Notes under the pieces: generated by a model | Seen by the model: only the letters and a program-made list of their open reading frames with translations | What the model was told of the DNA's origin: nothing | Databases searched by the model: none | Made by a program: the position numbers and the translations under genes | Shown: piece after piece, positions 1 to 7,219 of the stretch | Layout: every line of letters begins with the position of its first letter | How positions within the stretch are numbered: the first letter of the stretch is position 1 | NCBI GenBank assembly: GCA_018434645.1 | Contig: JAHDOX010000066.1 | Span: 1-15,279, forward strand | DNA from: Synergistales bacterium | GTDB lineage: Bacteria > Synergistota > Synergistia > Synergistales > Thermovirgaceae | Length of the DNA: 15,279 bases | Reading direction: 5' to 3'

Positions 1-1
1 C

Positions 2-259
2 CGCGAGGAAGGCGGTTTCACTGTCACGGCAGATCCTTCCCTTTTGTCAGAAGTAAGGGAGAATCTGGAATCTGTGGGCTATTGCGTCGAAAGGGCGGAA
101 CTGGACATGATCCCCAAAACGCAGGTAACGATTGGTTCCAGGGAAGAAGCAGAAAAGATACTCAAGTTTGTGGATGCCCTGGAAGATCACGATGACGTAC
201 AAAACGTCTACGCCAACTTCGATCTCCCCGACGAAATCCTGGAAGAAATCTCAGGTTAA
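2..259 (+). CDS. yebC: YebC/PmpR family regulator, C-terminal part (5' end outside window)
   Basis: The last 85 codons of a YebC/PmpR/TACO1-family protein are visible; the frame is open from base 2 and ends at TAA 257-259. The recognisable family ending is present: an 'ELDMIPKTQV' segment, then 'LKFVDALEDHDDVQNVYANFD' features (acidic LEDHDDVQ followed by VYANFDL) and a short acidic tail. In the family these proteins are either DNA-binding regulators or ribosome-associated factors that help translation of proline-rich stretches; the fragment cannot decide which. ruvC starts 4 nt after the stop, so the two are almost certainly co-transcribed. yebC next to ruvCAB is a common bacterial arrangement, which supports the call. 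Confidence 0.93.
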   Translation, partial: REEGGFTVTADPSLLSEVRENLESVGYCVERAELDMIPKTQVTIGSREEAEKILKFVDALEDHDDVQNVYANFDLPDEILEEISG

Positions 260-263
260 AACC

Positions 264-782
264 ATGACGCTATGCCTCGGTATCGACCCAGGCCTCGGAA
301 GACTTGGTTTCGCAGTGGTGAAAAGTGACGGTTCTTCCTACAAGGCACTCGAGTACGGAGTAATCGAGACTAGGGCCCAAACGGCATTGCCCGAACGACT
401 TTCTCTTGTCTATTTGAAACTCGAGGAAATAATAAGAAGCCGAAACCCCCAGCTTTTGACGGTGGAAAAGCTTTTTTTCGGGCGAAACAGGACGACGGCG
501 GAGATGATCTTCCAGGCAAGGGGAGTAGTCCTTTTACTTGGGGCGCTTAACGGGCTGCGGGTAGCCGAGCCAACGCCCTCCCAGGTTAAAACAGCTGTTT
601 GCGGAAACGGCAGGGCCCAGAAACGACAGGTTCAGCTGATGGTTCAACGTCTCTTCGGCCTTCCTGAAATTCCCAGGCCTGATGATTCGGCCGACGCTCT
701 TGCCGTAGCCATCGCCGGGATAGTAATCACGGAATTCGAGGACCGGGCGAGAGGAGTTGCCGTAAATGCTCCGCTATCTTGA
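264..782 (+). CDS. ruvC: Crossover junction endodeoxyribonuclease RuvC
   Basis: RuvC resolves Holliday junctions by paired nicks, working with RuvAB in the cytoplasm. The product is 172 aa, the normal family size. The four acidic metal-binding residues are in place: Asp8 in GIDPG, Glu68 in TVEKLFF, and Asp141 and Asp144 in the DDSADALAVA helix. ATG 264 was chosen because it puts GIDPG at the N-terminus as in other RuvC proteins; an in-frame start at 132 would add 44 residues read from the yebC coding region and was dismissed. A weak AGG-type ribosome site overlaps the yebC stop. The 3' end overlaps ruvA by 17 bp, which suggests translational coupling. All catalytic residues are present, so the enzyme should be functional. 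Confidence 0.97.
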   Translation: MTLCLGIDPGLGRLGFAVVKSDGSSYKALEYGVIETRAQTALPERLSLVYLKLEEIIRSRNPQLLTVEKLFFGRNRTTAEMIFQARGVVLLLGALNGLRVAEPTPSQVKTAVCGNGRAQKRQVQLMVQRLFGLPEIPRPDDSADALAVAIAGIVITEFEDRARGVAVNAPLS

Positions 783-1365
783 AGGTCTGGTCACCGAAAA
801 ACAGGACGATGGAATCTGCCTCTTTGTCCATGGTTTCGGCTTTTACCTTTATTGCTCGAAGAGTGTCATCAACTCGGTAAACGAGGGCGATCAAAGAAAA
901 ATCTACACTCATTTGCAGGTCGGCGAAAACGCATTGGGACTTTACGGTTTTATGGAGGAGGAAGAAAGAGAGCTCTTCCAGCTGCTTTTAACCGTAAAGG
1001 GAGTCGGGGCAAGGATGGCCATGTCCTTTTTGCGACATCTCGACCTTGGTGAGATCGCCGAAGCTATATCGACGTCACAGGTAGAACTTCTGTCGACAGT
1101 GCCGGGAGTAGGCAAAAAAACCGCGGAGCGGGTATGCTTTGAACTCAAGCAAAAAATCGAGAAATCATCGGCTTCGTCTTTGATGCCTATCCTGGGAGAC
1201 AGGCATGTTACCGGGACGGTCCTGGAAGCTTTGGCAGGCCTCGGGTTTTCGCCCGGAGAGGCCATGAGGGCCGTTGCTTCGGCTTCAAGGCAGGATTCGG
1301 CCGCCGCAGAAACGGAAGAAAAGCTTCTTCAGGCGGCACTCAAAGAGTTGCAACGACGCACATAG
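766..1365 (+). CDS. ruvA: Holliday junction branch migration protein RuvA
   Basis: RuvA binds the four-way junction as a tetramer and loads the RuvB motors. The 199-aa product has the three expected parts: an N-terminal OB-fold domain starting MLRYLEGLV (about residues 1-62), two helix-hairpin-helix motifs (LLTVKGVGARMAMSFL near 74-89 and LLSTVPGVGKKTAERV near 108-123), and a C-terminal RuvB-contacting domain (about 148-199) after a flexible Ser-rich linker. The acidic run EEEERE near residues 64-69 sits where RuvA has its acidic pin. GAGGAG at 751-756 lies 9 nt before the ATG, within the end of ruvC. Translation is probably coupled to ruvC. Stop is TAG. Confidence 0.97.
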   Translation: MLRYLEGLVTEKQDDGICLFVHGFGFYLYCSKSVINSVNEGDQRKIYTHLQVGENALGLYGFMEEEERELFQLLLTVKGVGARMAMSFLRHLDLGEIAEAISTSQVELLSTVPGVGKKTAERVCFELKQKIEKSSASSLMPILGDRHVTGTVLEALAGLGFSPGEAMRAVASASRQDSAAAETEEKLLQAALKELQRRT

Positions 1366-1380
1366 TGAAGGGAGTTTCCC

Positions 1381-2433
1381 ATGACCGAACGTTCCGGAAG
1401 GATCGTAGACATGTCAAGCAGAAGTCCAGATGAAGATTCGCAGGGCATCAGGCCGACTTCCCTTGAGAGTTTCGTCGGACAGGCGGAACTCAAGGAAAAG
1501 TTGTCGATTTACATAAAAGCCGCGATGATGAGAGGCGAAGCGCTCGACCATTGCCTTTTTTACGGTCCCCCGGGGCTGGGCAAGACCACCCTGGCCGGAA
1601 TCATCGCCAGGGAAATGCAAGGGCAGATACGCATCACTTCGGGGCCAGCTCTTGAAAGGGCCGGAGACCTTGCGGCCATTCTTTCAAACCTGCAGCCCAT
1701 GGATGTTCTTTTTATCGACGAGATTCACCGCTTGTCTCCTGTAGTAGAAGAAGTCCTTTACCCCGGCATGGAGGATTTTTCGCTGGATATTATCGTAGGA
1801 AAAGGGCCCATGGCACGAAACATCAGGCTCACCCTTCCGCCTTTTACGCTGGTCGGAGCCACGACTCGACTTGGTCTCATTACGTCGCCTCTTCGGGCCC
1901 GTTTCGGCATAGTGGAGCAGTTGAACCTCTACGAACCTGACGAACTGGTAGAAATAGTCATGCGCGGGGCGGCGTTTTTGGGTGTGGATATTTCACATGA
2001 AGGAGCGCGACTCATAGCCAAGCGGGCCAGGGGAACACCCAGGATTGCGCTGAGATTGCTAAGGAGAGTGCGCGATGTTGCCGAGGTAGGGGAACACAAG
2101 ATAATAGACGCTAAACTCGCATGTAAAGCACTGGACATGCTTGGAATAGACAGTGCAGGTCTAGACGAGTGTGACAGGCGGTACCTGAGGGCCCTTGTAA
2201 ATCTTTTCGGCGGAGGGCCTGTTGGCTTGTCCACGTTATCGGCGGCTCTCCAGGAAGAAAGCCAGACCATAGAGGACATATACGAGCCGTTTCTTATACA
2301 AAAAGGGCTTATAGAAAGAACTCCCAGGGGACGAAAGGCAACAGGCAAGGCCTATTCCTATCTGGGTGTTAAGGAACCGGATGCGGAATTCCCCCAAAAA
2401 CGGCTGGGACTTGTCGAGGATGAGGATATCTGA
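1381..2433 (+). CDS. ruvB: Holliday junction branch migration ATPase RuvB
   Basis: RuvB is the AAA+ hexameric motor that drives branch migration with RuvA. The 350-aa product carries Walker A GPPGLGKT at residues 62-69, Walker B FIDEIH at 111-116, the sensor-1 region GATTR at 159-163, the SPLRARFG arginine-finger region near 169-176, and the C-terminal winged-helix domain with GGGPVG and TPRGR features. The start at 1381 follows a GGGAG ribosome site and gives a normal N-terminal tail; ATG 1411 is a possible alternative that would remove 10 residues. It lies 15 nt after ruvA, in the same transcription unit. No key residue is missing. Confidence 0.97.
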   Translation: MTERSGRIVDMSSRSPDEDSQGIRPTSLESFVGQAELKEKLSIYIKAAMMRGEALDHCLFYGPPGLGKTTLAGIIAREMQGQIRITSGPALERAGDLAAILSNLQPMDVLFIDEIHRLSPVVEEVLYPGMEDFSLDIIVGKGPMARNIRLTLPPFTLVGATTRLGLITSPLRARFGIVEQLNLYEPDELVEIVMRGAAFLGVDISHEGARLIAKRARGTPRIALRLLRRVRDVAEVGEHKIIDAKLACKALDMLGIDSAGLDECDRRYLRALVNLFGGGPVGLSTLSAALQEESQTIEDIYEPFLIQKGLIERTPRGRKATGKAYSYLGVKEPDAEFPQKRLGLVEDEDI

Positions 2434-2451
2434 AAAAGGAGGTGACTGGTA

Positions 2452-2679
2452 ATGATCCAGGTTGTAGGAAAAGTCTTCCTGCTTGTGGGTGTGTTACTGG
2501 TCATTCTCGGTCTCTTTATGATCCTTGCAGGTAGGATGTCCGTGCCCTTCGGGAAACTGCCAGGCGACATCGTCATCAAACGCGATAACTTCGTCCTCTT
2601 TGTCCCCTTGGTATCGATGCTGGTATTAAGCCTTGTGCTTACAGTTGTCTTGAACGTTATCTCCCGGTTTTTCAGGTAA
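2452..2679 (+). CDS. DUF2905 family small membrane protein
   Basis: The 75-aa product has two predicted transmembrane helices (about residues 5-27 and 47-70) joined by a short loop containing FGKLPGDIVIKR, which is the hallmark of the DUF2905 family. The function of that family is not known. A very strong ribosome site (AAAGGAGGTG, about 8 nt before the ATG) shows it is meant to be translated well. It sits 18 nt after ruvB and 43 nt before spoIID, so it is in the same operon. From memory, DUF2905 genes often follow ruvB or neighbour queA in anaerobes, which fits, but no role in recombination or tRNA modification can be deduced from the sequence. Confidence 0.9.
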   Translation: MIQVVGKVFLLVGVLLVILGLFMILAGRMSVPFGKLPGDIVIKRDNFVLFVPLVSMLVLSLVLTVVLNVISRFFR

Positions 2680-2722
2680 AAACGGGGATTTTATCCCTTG
2701 AATCCAGGAGGTTTCCAGACTT

Positions 2723-4108
2723 ATGGCAAAACGAAAGGTAAATCTTGCATCAACCGTATTTTTTGCGGTCCTTTTATCCGCCTTCTTGTTTATCCCAGCG
2801 GGGCCCCTGCCGGCCGATGCAGCTGTGAAAACGATCCGTGTCGGTGTAGCCATGGACCAGACAAAGGGTACTCTGTACTCCTCTGGTACGATGACTTTAA
2901 AAGATGCAAAGGGAAAAACCTTGACACGAAAGGGCAGCTTGTCAATTTCCGTAGATCGTTCAGGGAATTTCATAACCGCCGGCAATGTATCACTTCAGCT
3001 TCCAGTGGAGATAACCGGGAAAAACCTTCTGCAATGGGGCAACCATCCCTATCGCGGAAGTCTTCGCTTGGTCCCCGCAAACAAAGGTTTTACAGTCGTA
3101 AATATAGTTGATACAGAAAACTACTTGCGAGGAGTCCTCAAGATGGAGGTAAACCCCTCCTGGGGGATGGAGGTTCTGAAGGCTCAGGCGATTGTGGCAC
3201 GTACCTATGCCTTGAGGAACCTCGGAAAACATGGCAAGGAAGGGTACGATCTGTGCGCCCTGCAGCATTGTCAGGTTTACAGAGGCGTAAACGCCGAAGA
3301 CAGCCGCCTTACGAAAGCAGTAGAAGCGACAAGGGGAATCGTTGTCGTAACTGAAAAAGGGGATTACGCCGTAACGCCCTACCATGCCGACAGCGGAGGG
3401 CATACGGCGAATGTGGCCGATGTATGGAGCGGTGATATTCCCTACCTCCGCGGTCGACCCGAACCATTTGTCTACGAATCACCTTATTCAAACTGGCAGG
3501 TATCATTGACCTTGCGCGAAATAGAGGAAGCGCTGAAGCCCAGGGGGCTCCGTGTCGGCAATCTGACTGAAGTTCGCGTTCTGGAAACCGATCCGGCCGG
3601 AAGAGCCGTTTATGTGGGTCTTGTTGGAGACCAGGGCCGAATGAAGATGAAAGCGAGCATCTTTCGGTTGGCCCTTGGCAGCTCGAGAATAAAAAGCACA
3701 TTGTTTACCATATCCCAGCCGACCCGGCCGCGAGAACAAACAAGCTCATTCGCGCCTTCAAAGGGGGCAGTCAGAGGAAATATCCTTTCAACTCACGATG
3801 AAAGGGCTCTCATAAGCATGATCGAAGGGGGCGCTTTTACCTCCGAAGAAATGATGGACATGCTGATGCATCCGGAAAAACGTCCTGAATATCTTCGGCT
3901 TGCCTTCAAAAGGCGAAGCGGTGTCGAGAAATAGCCGACTCCCAGCCTGCCTGTCTCCGGAGGGATAATGATAGCCGGGAAAGGATGGGGGCATGGTGTC
4001 GGAATGTCTCAATGGGGCGCCAGGAAAATGGCCGAAGAGGGATGGGATTATTCGAAGATAATCGGTTACTATTACCCCCGGACTCATCTCAAACGGGACT
4101 ACCGGTAA
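2723..4108 (+). pseudogene. SpoIID/LytB domain protein interrupted by an in-frame TAG stop
   Basis: The exported SpoIID/LytB family comprises peptidoglycan lytic transglycosylases and amidase enhancers that act in the cell wall. AGGAGG precedes ATG 2723. A signal peptide or anchor covers about residues 8-33, ending near ADAA. The SpoIID core follows: YLRGVLKMEVNPSWGMEVLK, in which Glu142 aligns with the family's catalytic Glu; the Cys pair C178 and C183 before QVYRG; and YHADSGGHTANVADVW. TAG at 3932-3934 (codon 404) ends the frame after 403 aa. The same frame then continues, with no shift, through GKGWGHGVGMSQWGA (His codon 424), a Tyr-rich tail and TAA 4106-4108, for a total of 461 residues. 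The conserved C-terminal motif is therefore lost unless the stop is read through. An unusual insert of about 85 residues separates the KSTLF strand from this motif, and the stop lies within it. queA starts 30 nt later. Recent mutation, sequence error or two-part translation are all possible. Confidence 0.88.
3959..3970 (+). promoter_or_regulatory. Possible internal ribosome site after the spoIID TAG
   Basis: GGAGGG at 3959-3964 lies 3 nt before an in-frame ATG at 3968, 33 nt after the premature TAG. Reinitiation here would give a 46-aa peptide holding the whole GWGHGVGMSQWGA motif. The spacing is shorter than ideal, and GGAGGG also encodes the glycine pair, so this may be chance. Confidence 0.25.
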
Positions 4109-4138
4109 CACTTGCTTTTTTTCTTGAGGCAAAACTCT

Positions 4139-5197
4139 ATGGATCATTTGAATAACAACGGTTATTTCGATATAAATGCCTACGAATATTACCTTCCTCA
4201 GGAGCTTATAGCCCAGAACCCCGCAGACCCGCGGGACAGCTCCAGGCTCATGGTCGTGGATCGCGAAAACGGCAGGATCACTCACTCCATATTCAGCAAT
4301 CTGCACTCATTCCTGAAAAGCGGTGATTTGCTGATGCTTAACGATACCAAAGTCTTCCGCGCAAGGCTCAGGGGTGTGAAAAAAGGTGGGCAGGCAGAGG
4401 TGGAAATACTGCTTCTGAGGCCCCTCGATTGCCTGGAAAAAGAGTGGGAAGCCTTGGTCCGGCCCGGCAAAAGACTTAGTCCCGGAGCAAGTGTCATTCT
4501 GAAAGACAAAACGGAAATCGTCATCGGCGAAAGCACCGGAGCAGGCACTCGTCGGGTGGGCTTTCCTGGAGGTTGCTACGTCAGGGCCCTAATGGAAAGG
4601 ATAGGGGAGGTGCCGCTTCCCCCATACATAAAAAACACTTCCGCTCCTTCCGAAAGGTACCAGACGGTGTACGCCGACAAAAGCGGTTCGGCGGCGGCAC
4701 CTACTGCAGGTCTCCATTTTACCGAAAGGGTCTTTCGGCGGCTCGACGAAAACGGCGTGGAAAAGGCTTTTTTGACTTTACATGTCGGGCTGGGGACGTT
4801 CAGGCCCGTGAAAGAAAATGACATAAGAAATCACAAAATGCACGAAGAATACTGCAGCATAGACAAGGAAACATCGGAAAAGATAAATCGGACCAGGCGA
4901 CGAGGCAATAGGGTGATAGCGGTGGGAACGACCGTTGTCCGCACTTTGGAAAGCCTTGCCGATAAAAGGACCGGCGAGGTTAATCCGGGAAGCCTTTGGA
5001 CGAAAGCCTATATTTATCCAGGGTACGCTTTTAAGGTCGTAGACGCTATGGTGACTAATTTCCATCTTCCCAAAAGTACTCTTTTAATGCTGGTCGCTGC
5101 ATTCGCAGGGAGGGACCTCATCCTGGAAGCCTATGAAGAAGCTGTCCGCATGCGGTACAGGTTTTTTTCCTTCGGGGACGCCATGCTGATAATTTAG
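4139..5197 (+). CDS. queA: S-adenosylmethionine:tRNA ribosyltransferase-isomerase QueA
   Basis: QueA transfers and isomerises the ribose of S-adenosylmethionine onto 7-aminomethyl-7-deazaguanine in tRNA, giving epoxyqueuosine in the queuosine pathway. The 352-aa product is full length and has the family blocks in order: YEYYLPQELIAQNP near the N-terminus, LMLNDTKVFRARL, SAAAPTAGLHFT, LHVGLGTFRPV, VGTTVVRTLES and TNFHLPKSTLLMLVAAFAG. ATG 4139 was chosen because TTGAGG at 4124-4129 sits 9 nt upstream and the family start lies close to the YELP segment; a TTG at 4112 would add nine unlikely residues. It follows the spoIID locus by 30 nt. Its TAG stop overlaps the stop of the convergent minus-strand gene by 4 bp. 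Confidence 0.97.
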   Translation: MDHLNNNGYFDINAYEYYLPQELIAQNPADPRDSSRLMVVDRENGRITHSIFSNLHSFLKSGDLLMLNDTKVFRARLRGVKKGGQAEVEILLLRPLDCLEKEWEALVRPGKRLSPGASVILKDKTEIVIGESTGAGTRRVGFPGGCYVRALMERIGEVPLPPYIKNTSAPSERYQTVYADKSGSAAAPTAGLHFTERVFRRLDENGVEKAFLTLHVGLGTFRPVKENDIRNHKMHEEYCSIDKETSEKINRTRRRGNRVIAVGTTVVRTLESLADKRTGEVNPGSLWTKAYIYPGYAFKVVDAMVTNFHLPKSTLLMLVAAFAGRDLILEAYEEAVRMRYRFFSFGDAMLII

Positions 5198-5673
5198 TTA
5201 AGGAAAGTATCTCTTTCCTTGATGCCTGATGGTGGCTTGCAGAGAAGGTTTTTCCCTTCATCTTTCAATTTGTGTTTTATGCAATCCAGTTCTATTGAAA
5301 CTCCTATGCCCGGCCTTGAATTCACATCGAAGAGACCGCTCGTCTTTATCTCTTTCAAGGCCCTATAGGCCGTCCTGTCGGAGATGCCGACCAGCGAAGC
5401 TATTTCATTGAAACAAAATCTATTTTCACCCCATAGCGAATTCTGCAAAAGGCATCCTAGCAGAAGCAGCCTGGCACCCATCGAAAGCCGGAGGGTCATG
5501 ATATTAGCAACGGAGACGACAATATCTTCAGGAAAGGTTCCTGACAAGGGAGGGACGAAATTTTCTTCTTCAAAAGTTCTTGAAGCTTTCACCTGCGTAT
5601 GATTACGCAGTTTCTCCACTGTTTGTTCGAGTTCGTGAAGGATAGTACCGATGTCTTTTCCCCCACGGTTCAC
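5194..5673 (-). CDS. Winged-helix / helix-turn-helix transcription regulator (uncharacterised)
   Basis: This is the only minus-strand gene, about 159 aa. A basic N-terminal half with a heptad-like stretch (IGTILHELEQTVEKLRN) is followed by a helical segment and a clear helix-turn-helix: FNEIASLVGISDRTAYRALKEIKTSGLF (about residues 88-115), then a short beta-wing segment (GVSIELD). No enzymatic or ligand domain is recognisable. GTG 5673 was chosen as start because AAGAGGTG at 5680-5687 gives a 6-nt spacing; the GTG at 5682 would overlap that ribosome site. The gene points away from the MEMO-AMMECR1 operon across a 150-bp gap holding a perfect palindrome, so autoregulation and control of that operon are likely but unproven. 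Its TAA overlaps the queA stop by 4 bp. The family cannot be named more closely. Confidence 0.8.
   Translation of the reverse strand: MNRGGKDIGTILHELEQTVEKLRNHTQVKASRTFEEENFVPPLSGTFPEDIVVSVANIMTLRLSMGARLLLLGCLLQNSLWGENRFCFNEIASLVGISDRTAYRALKEIKTSGLFDVNSRPGIGVSIELDCIKHKLKDEGKNLLCKPPSGIKERDTFLN
5200..5220. terminator. Perfect 8-bp hairpin just after queA
   Basis: AAGGAAAG (5200-5207) and CTTTCCTT (5213-5220) form a perfect stem with a 5-nt loop, starting 3 nt after the queA stop. There is no T-run directly after it on the plus strand, so classical Rho-independent termination is doubtful. The stem also lies in the last codons of the convergent regulator gene. It may be a weak terminator or an mRNA 3' end stabiliser. 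Confidence 0.45.
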
Positions 5674-5709
5674 GAGAGCCACCTCTTTTGAACTTGAAAT
5701 GTAATAACC

Positions 5710-5721
5710 TGCCTTAAGGCA
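5710..5721. promoter_or_regulatory. Candidate operator: 12-bp perfect palindrome TGCCTTAAGGCA
   Basis: The palindrome sits between the divergent regulator (GTG 5673) and the MEMO-AMMECR1 gene (ATG 5825). It is 36 bp upstream of the regulator start and 21 bp upstream of the plus-strand -35-like box, which is a usual operator position. That the winged-helix protein binds here is inferred from position only. Confidence 0.45.
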
Positions 5722-5742
5722 TCTTCCCTTTTGGAGGAGTCT

Positions 5743-5772
5743 TTGTCAACTTCCAGCCTGCAGGTGCATAAT
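5743..5772 (+). promoter_or_regulatory. Candidate sigma-70 type promoter for the AmmeMemoRadiSam operon
   Basis: TTGTCA (5743-5748) and CATAAT (5767-5772) are separated by 18 nt, about 50 nt upstream of the start codon. An 8-bp palindrome CCTGCAGG (5757-5764) lies in the spacer. On the minus strand the same place reads TTGACA (5749-5744), a perfect -35 box facing the regulator gene, although its matching -10 is weak. The two promoters would overlap head to head. Confidence 0.45.
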
Positions 5773-5824
5773 ATAAAGGTAAAACAAAAGATTCTGAAAG
5801 GCCACGAGGTCGGGGGTGTTAGAA

Positions 5825-7213
5825 ATGTGGAAATGGGGAGCCTTAATGCCTCACGCGCCCATCATCGTTCCCGAAGTAGGTGGAATCCGAAACCGGGAAT
5901 GCCTGTCATCGGTCAGGGCGATGCAAATGACGGGTGAAAGGACGCGACTTTACGTACCTTCCTTCTTGCTGGTGCTCAACCCCCATGCCCCTTTTGGGGG
6001 AGGATGTACGGCCCTTTACGCTCGGGAATACTTGGGCTCTTTGGCCGATTTTGGTGCGGCAAATGTCTCGGTAAAAACCGAAGGTGCGGGCGAAGAAGGT
6101 CGCAGGCTGGTCGAAATGCTTGCTGCTGATTTTTCTGTCGAATGGGTTGAAAGGGACAGGATAAACCTTGACTACGGAGCCGTCGTACCCCTTTCATTTT
6201 TGGCAGGGGCGTGGGGGTGGCTTCCTCCCCTTTTGGTCATGAACCCTGTCGGACTCGGGTACGATGAAGCCTGGGAATTAGGAAAGGCACTGTCCAGGTT
6301 TGAGTCTGAAAATTCGTGGGCACTGGTCGCGAGCGGCGACCTTTCTCACCGCCTTTCTCCGGGCGCTCCCGGTGGATATCACCCCGATGGAGAAAAGCTT
6401 GACAGCTCCATTTGCGAAGCTCTTCAAAAAGTTTCGCCAGTACCGGTTTTCGATCTCGGGGAAAGGGTTATCTACAATGGTGGGGAATGCGGCCTGCGGT
6501 CAGCGCTGGTACTTATAGGCCTTGCCACCGAAGGCAGCATAGACCTGTTATCTTACGAAGGTCCTTTCGGTGTAGGATACGGCGTGGCTCTTTGGATAAA
6601 CCCGAAGGCCCGGGTGGAAAACGAATCCACGGGGCAAAAAATGAAACAACAAGATTCCGGCAGTGCAAGTGAAGATGGGAAGCCCTATACCTCCCTTGCC
6701 AGGCGGGTTCTTGAGAAATACCTCGAAACGGGACAAATGCCCGACGTTAAGACCCTCTTGAAAGACGAAAAGATAAAGTTGCTAAAGGAAAGAAAAGCCT
6801 GCTTTGTATCCCTCAAAGAACGGGATGGAACGTTGAGAGGTTGCATAGGGACCATAGAGCCGGTCTATGAAAATCTGGCACGTGAAATTGCCGAAAACGC
6901 TGTTGCTGCCGCGACCCGGGATCCCAGGTTTCCCCCGGTATCCCGAAAAGAACTCGACAATCTCGTTTTATCTGTAGACATACTTTCACAACCGGAACCC
7001 GTTACGTCAATTTCACAACTTGATCATTCAAGGTATGGGGTAATTGTTTCAAAAGGGGCTCGAAGAGGTGTGTTGCTTCCGGACCTTCCGGGGGTAAATA
7101 CAGTTGAAGAACAACTAAGCATCGCGATGCGCAAGGCGGGGATTACAAGTACGGAACATCTGAGCGTCAGCAGATTTACCGTATCCCGTCATGTAGAAAG
7201 ACGAGAGGGTTGA
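5825..7213 (+). CDS. AmmeMemoRadiSam proteins B and A fused (MEMO domain + AMMECR1 domain)
   Basis: Two conserved domains are fused in about 462 aa. Residues about 6-259 are a MEMO / class III extradiol dioxygenase-like (LigB-type) domain, with LMPHAPIIVPEVGG at the N-terminus, LNPHAPFGGG near 51-60 and VASGDLSHRLSPG near 168-180, whose His and Asp residues line the metal pocket in this fold. A Ser/Gln-rich linker (about 260-284) leads to an AMMECR1 domain (about 285-462) with the signature LRGCIGTIEP near 337-346 and AAATRDPRFPPV. The family role is not firmly known; these domains and the adjacent radical-SAM protein recur together as the AmmeMemoRadiSam set. ATG 5825 is preferred, with GTG 5816 as an alternative start preceded by GAGGT. 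Separate A and B genes are the more usual state, so the fusion supports a shared function. Cytoplasmic. Confidence 0.92.
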   Translation: MWKWGALMPHAPIIVPEVGGIRNRECLSSVRAMQMTGERTRLYVPSFLLVLNPHAPFGGGCTALYAREYLGSLADFGAANVSVKTEGAGEEGRRLVEMLAADFSVEWVERDRINLDYGAVVPLSFLAGAWGWLPPLLVMNPVGLGYDEAWELGKALSRFESENSWALVASGDLSHRLSPGAPGGYHPDGEKLDSSICEALQKVSPVPVFDLGERVIYNGGECGLRSALVLIGLATEGSIDLLSYEGPFGVGYGVALWINPKARVENESTGQKMKQQDSGSASEDGKPYTSLARRVLEKYLETGQMPDVKTLLKDEKIKLLKERKACFVSLKERDGTLRGCIGTIEPVYENLAREIAENAVAAATRDPRFPPVSRKELDNLVLSVDILSQPEPVTSISQLDHSRYGVIVSKGARRGVLLPDLPGVNTVEEQLSIAMRKAGITSTEHLSVSRFTVSRHVERREG

Positions 7214-7219
7214 TTGCCC

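Noticed and set aside
132..263. N-terminal extension of RuvC starting at 132
   Set aside because: It reads the yebC coding region in another frame; RuvC proteins begin right before GIDPG, which fits ATG 264.
2698..3111. 137-codon plus-strand open frame overlapping the spoIID start
   Set aside because: Out of frame with the clearly conserved signal peptide and SpoIID core, with no ribosome site or family features.
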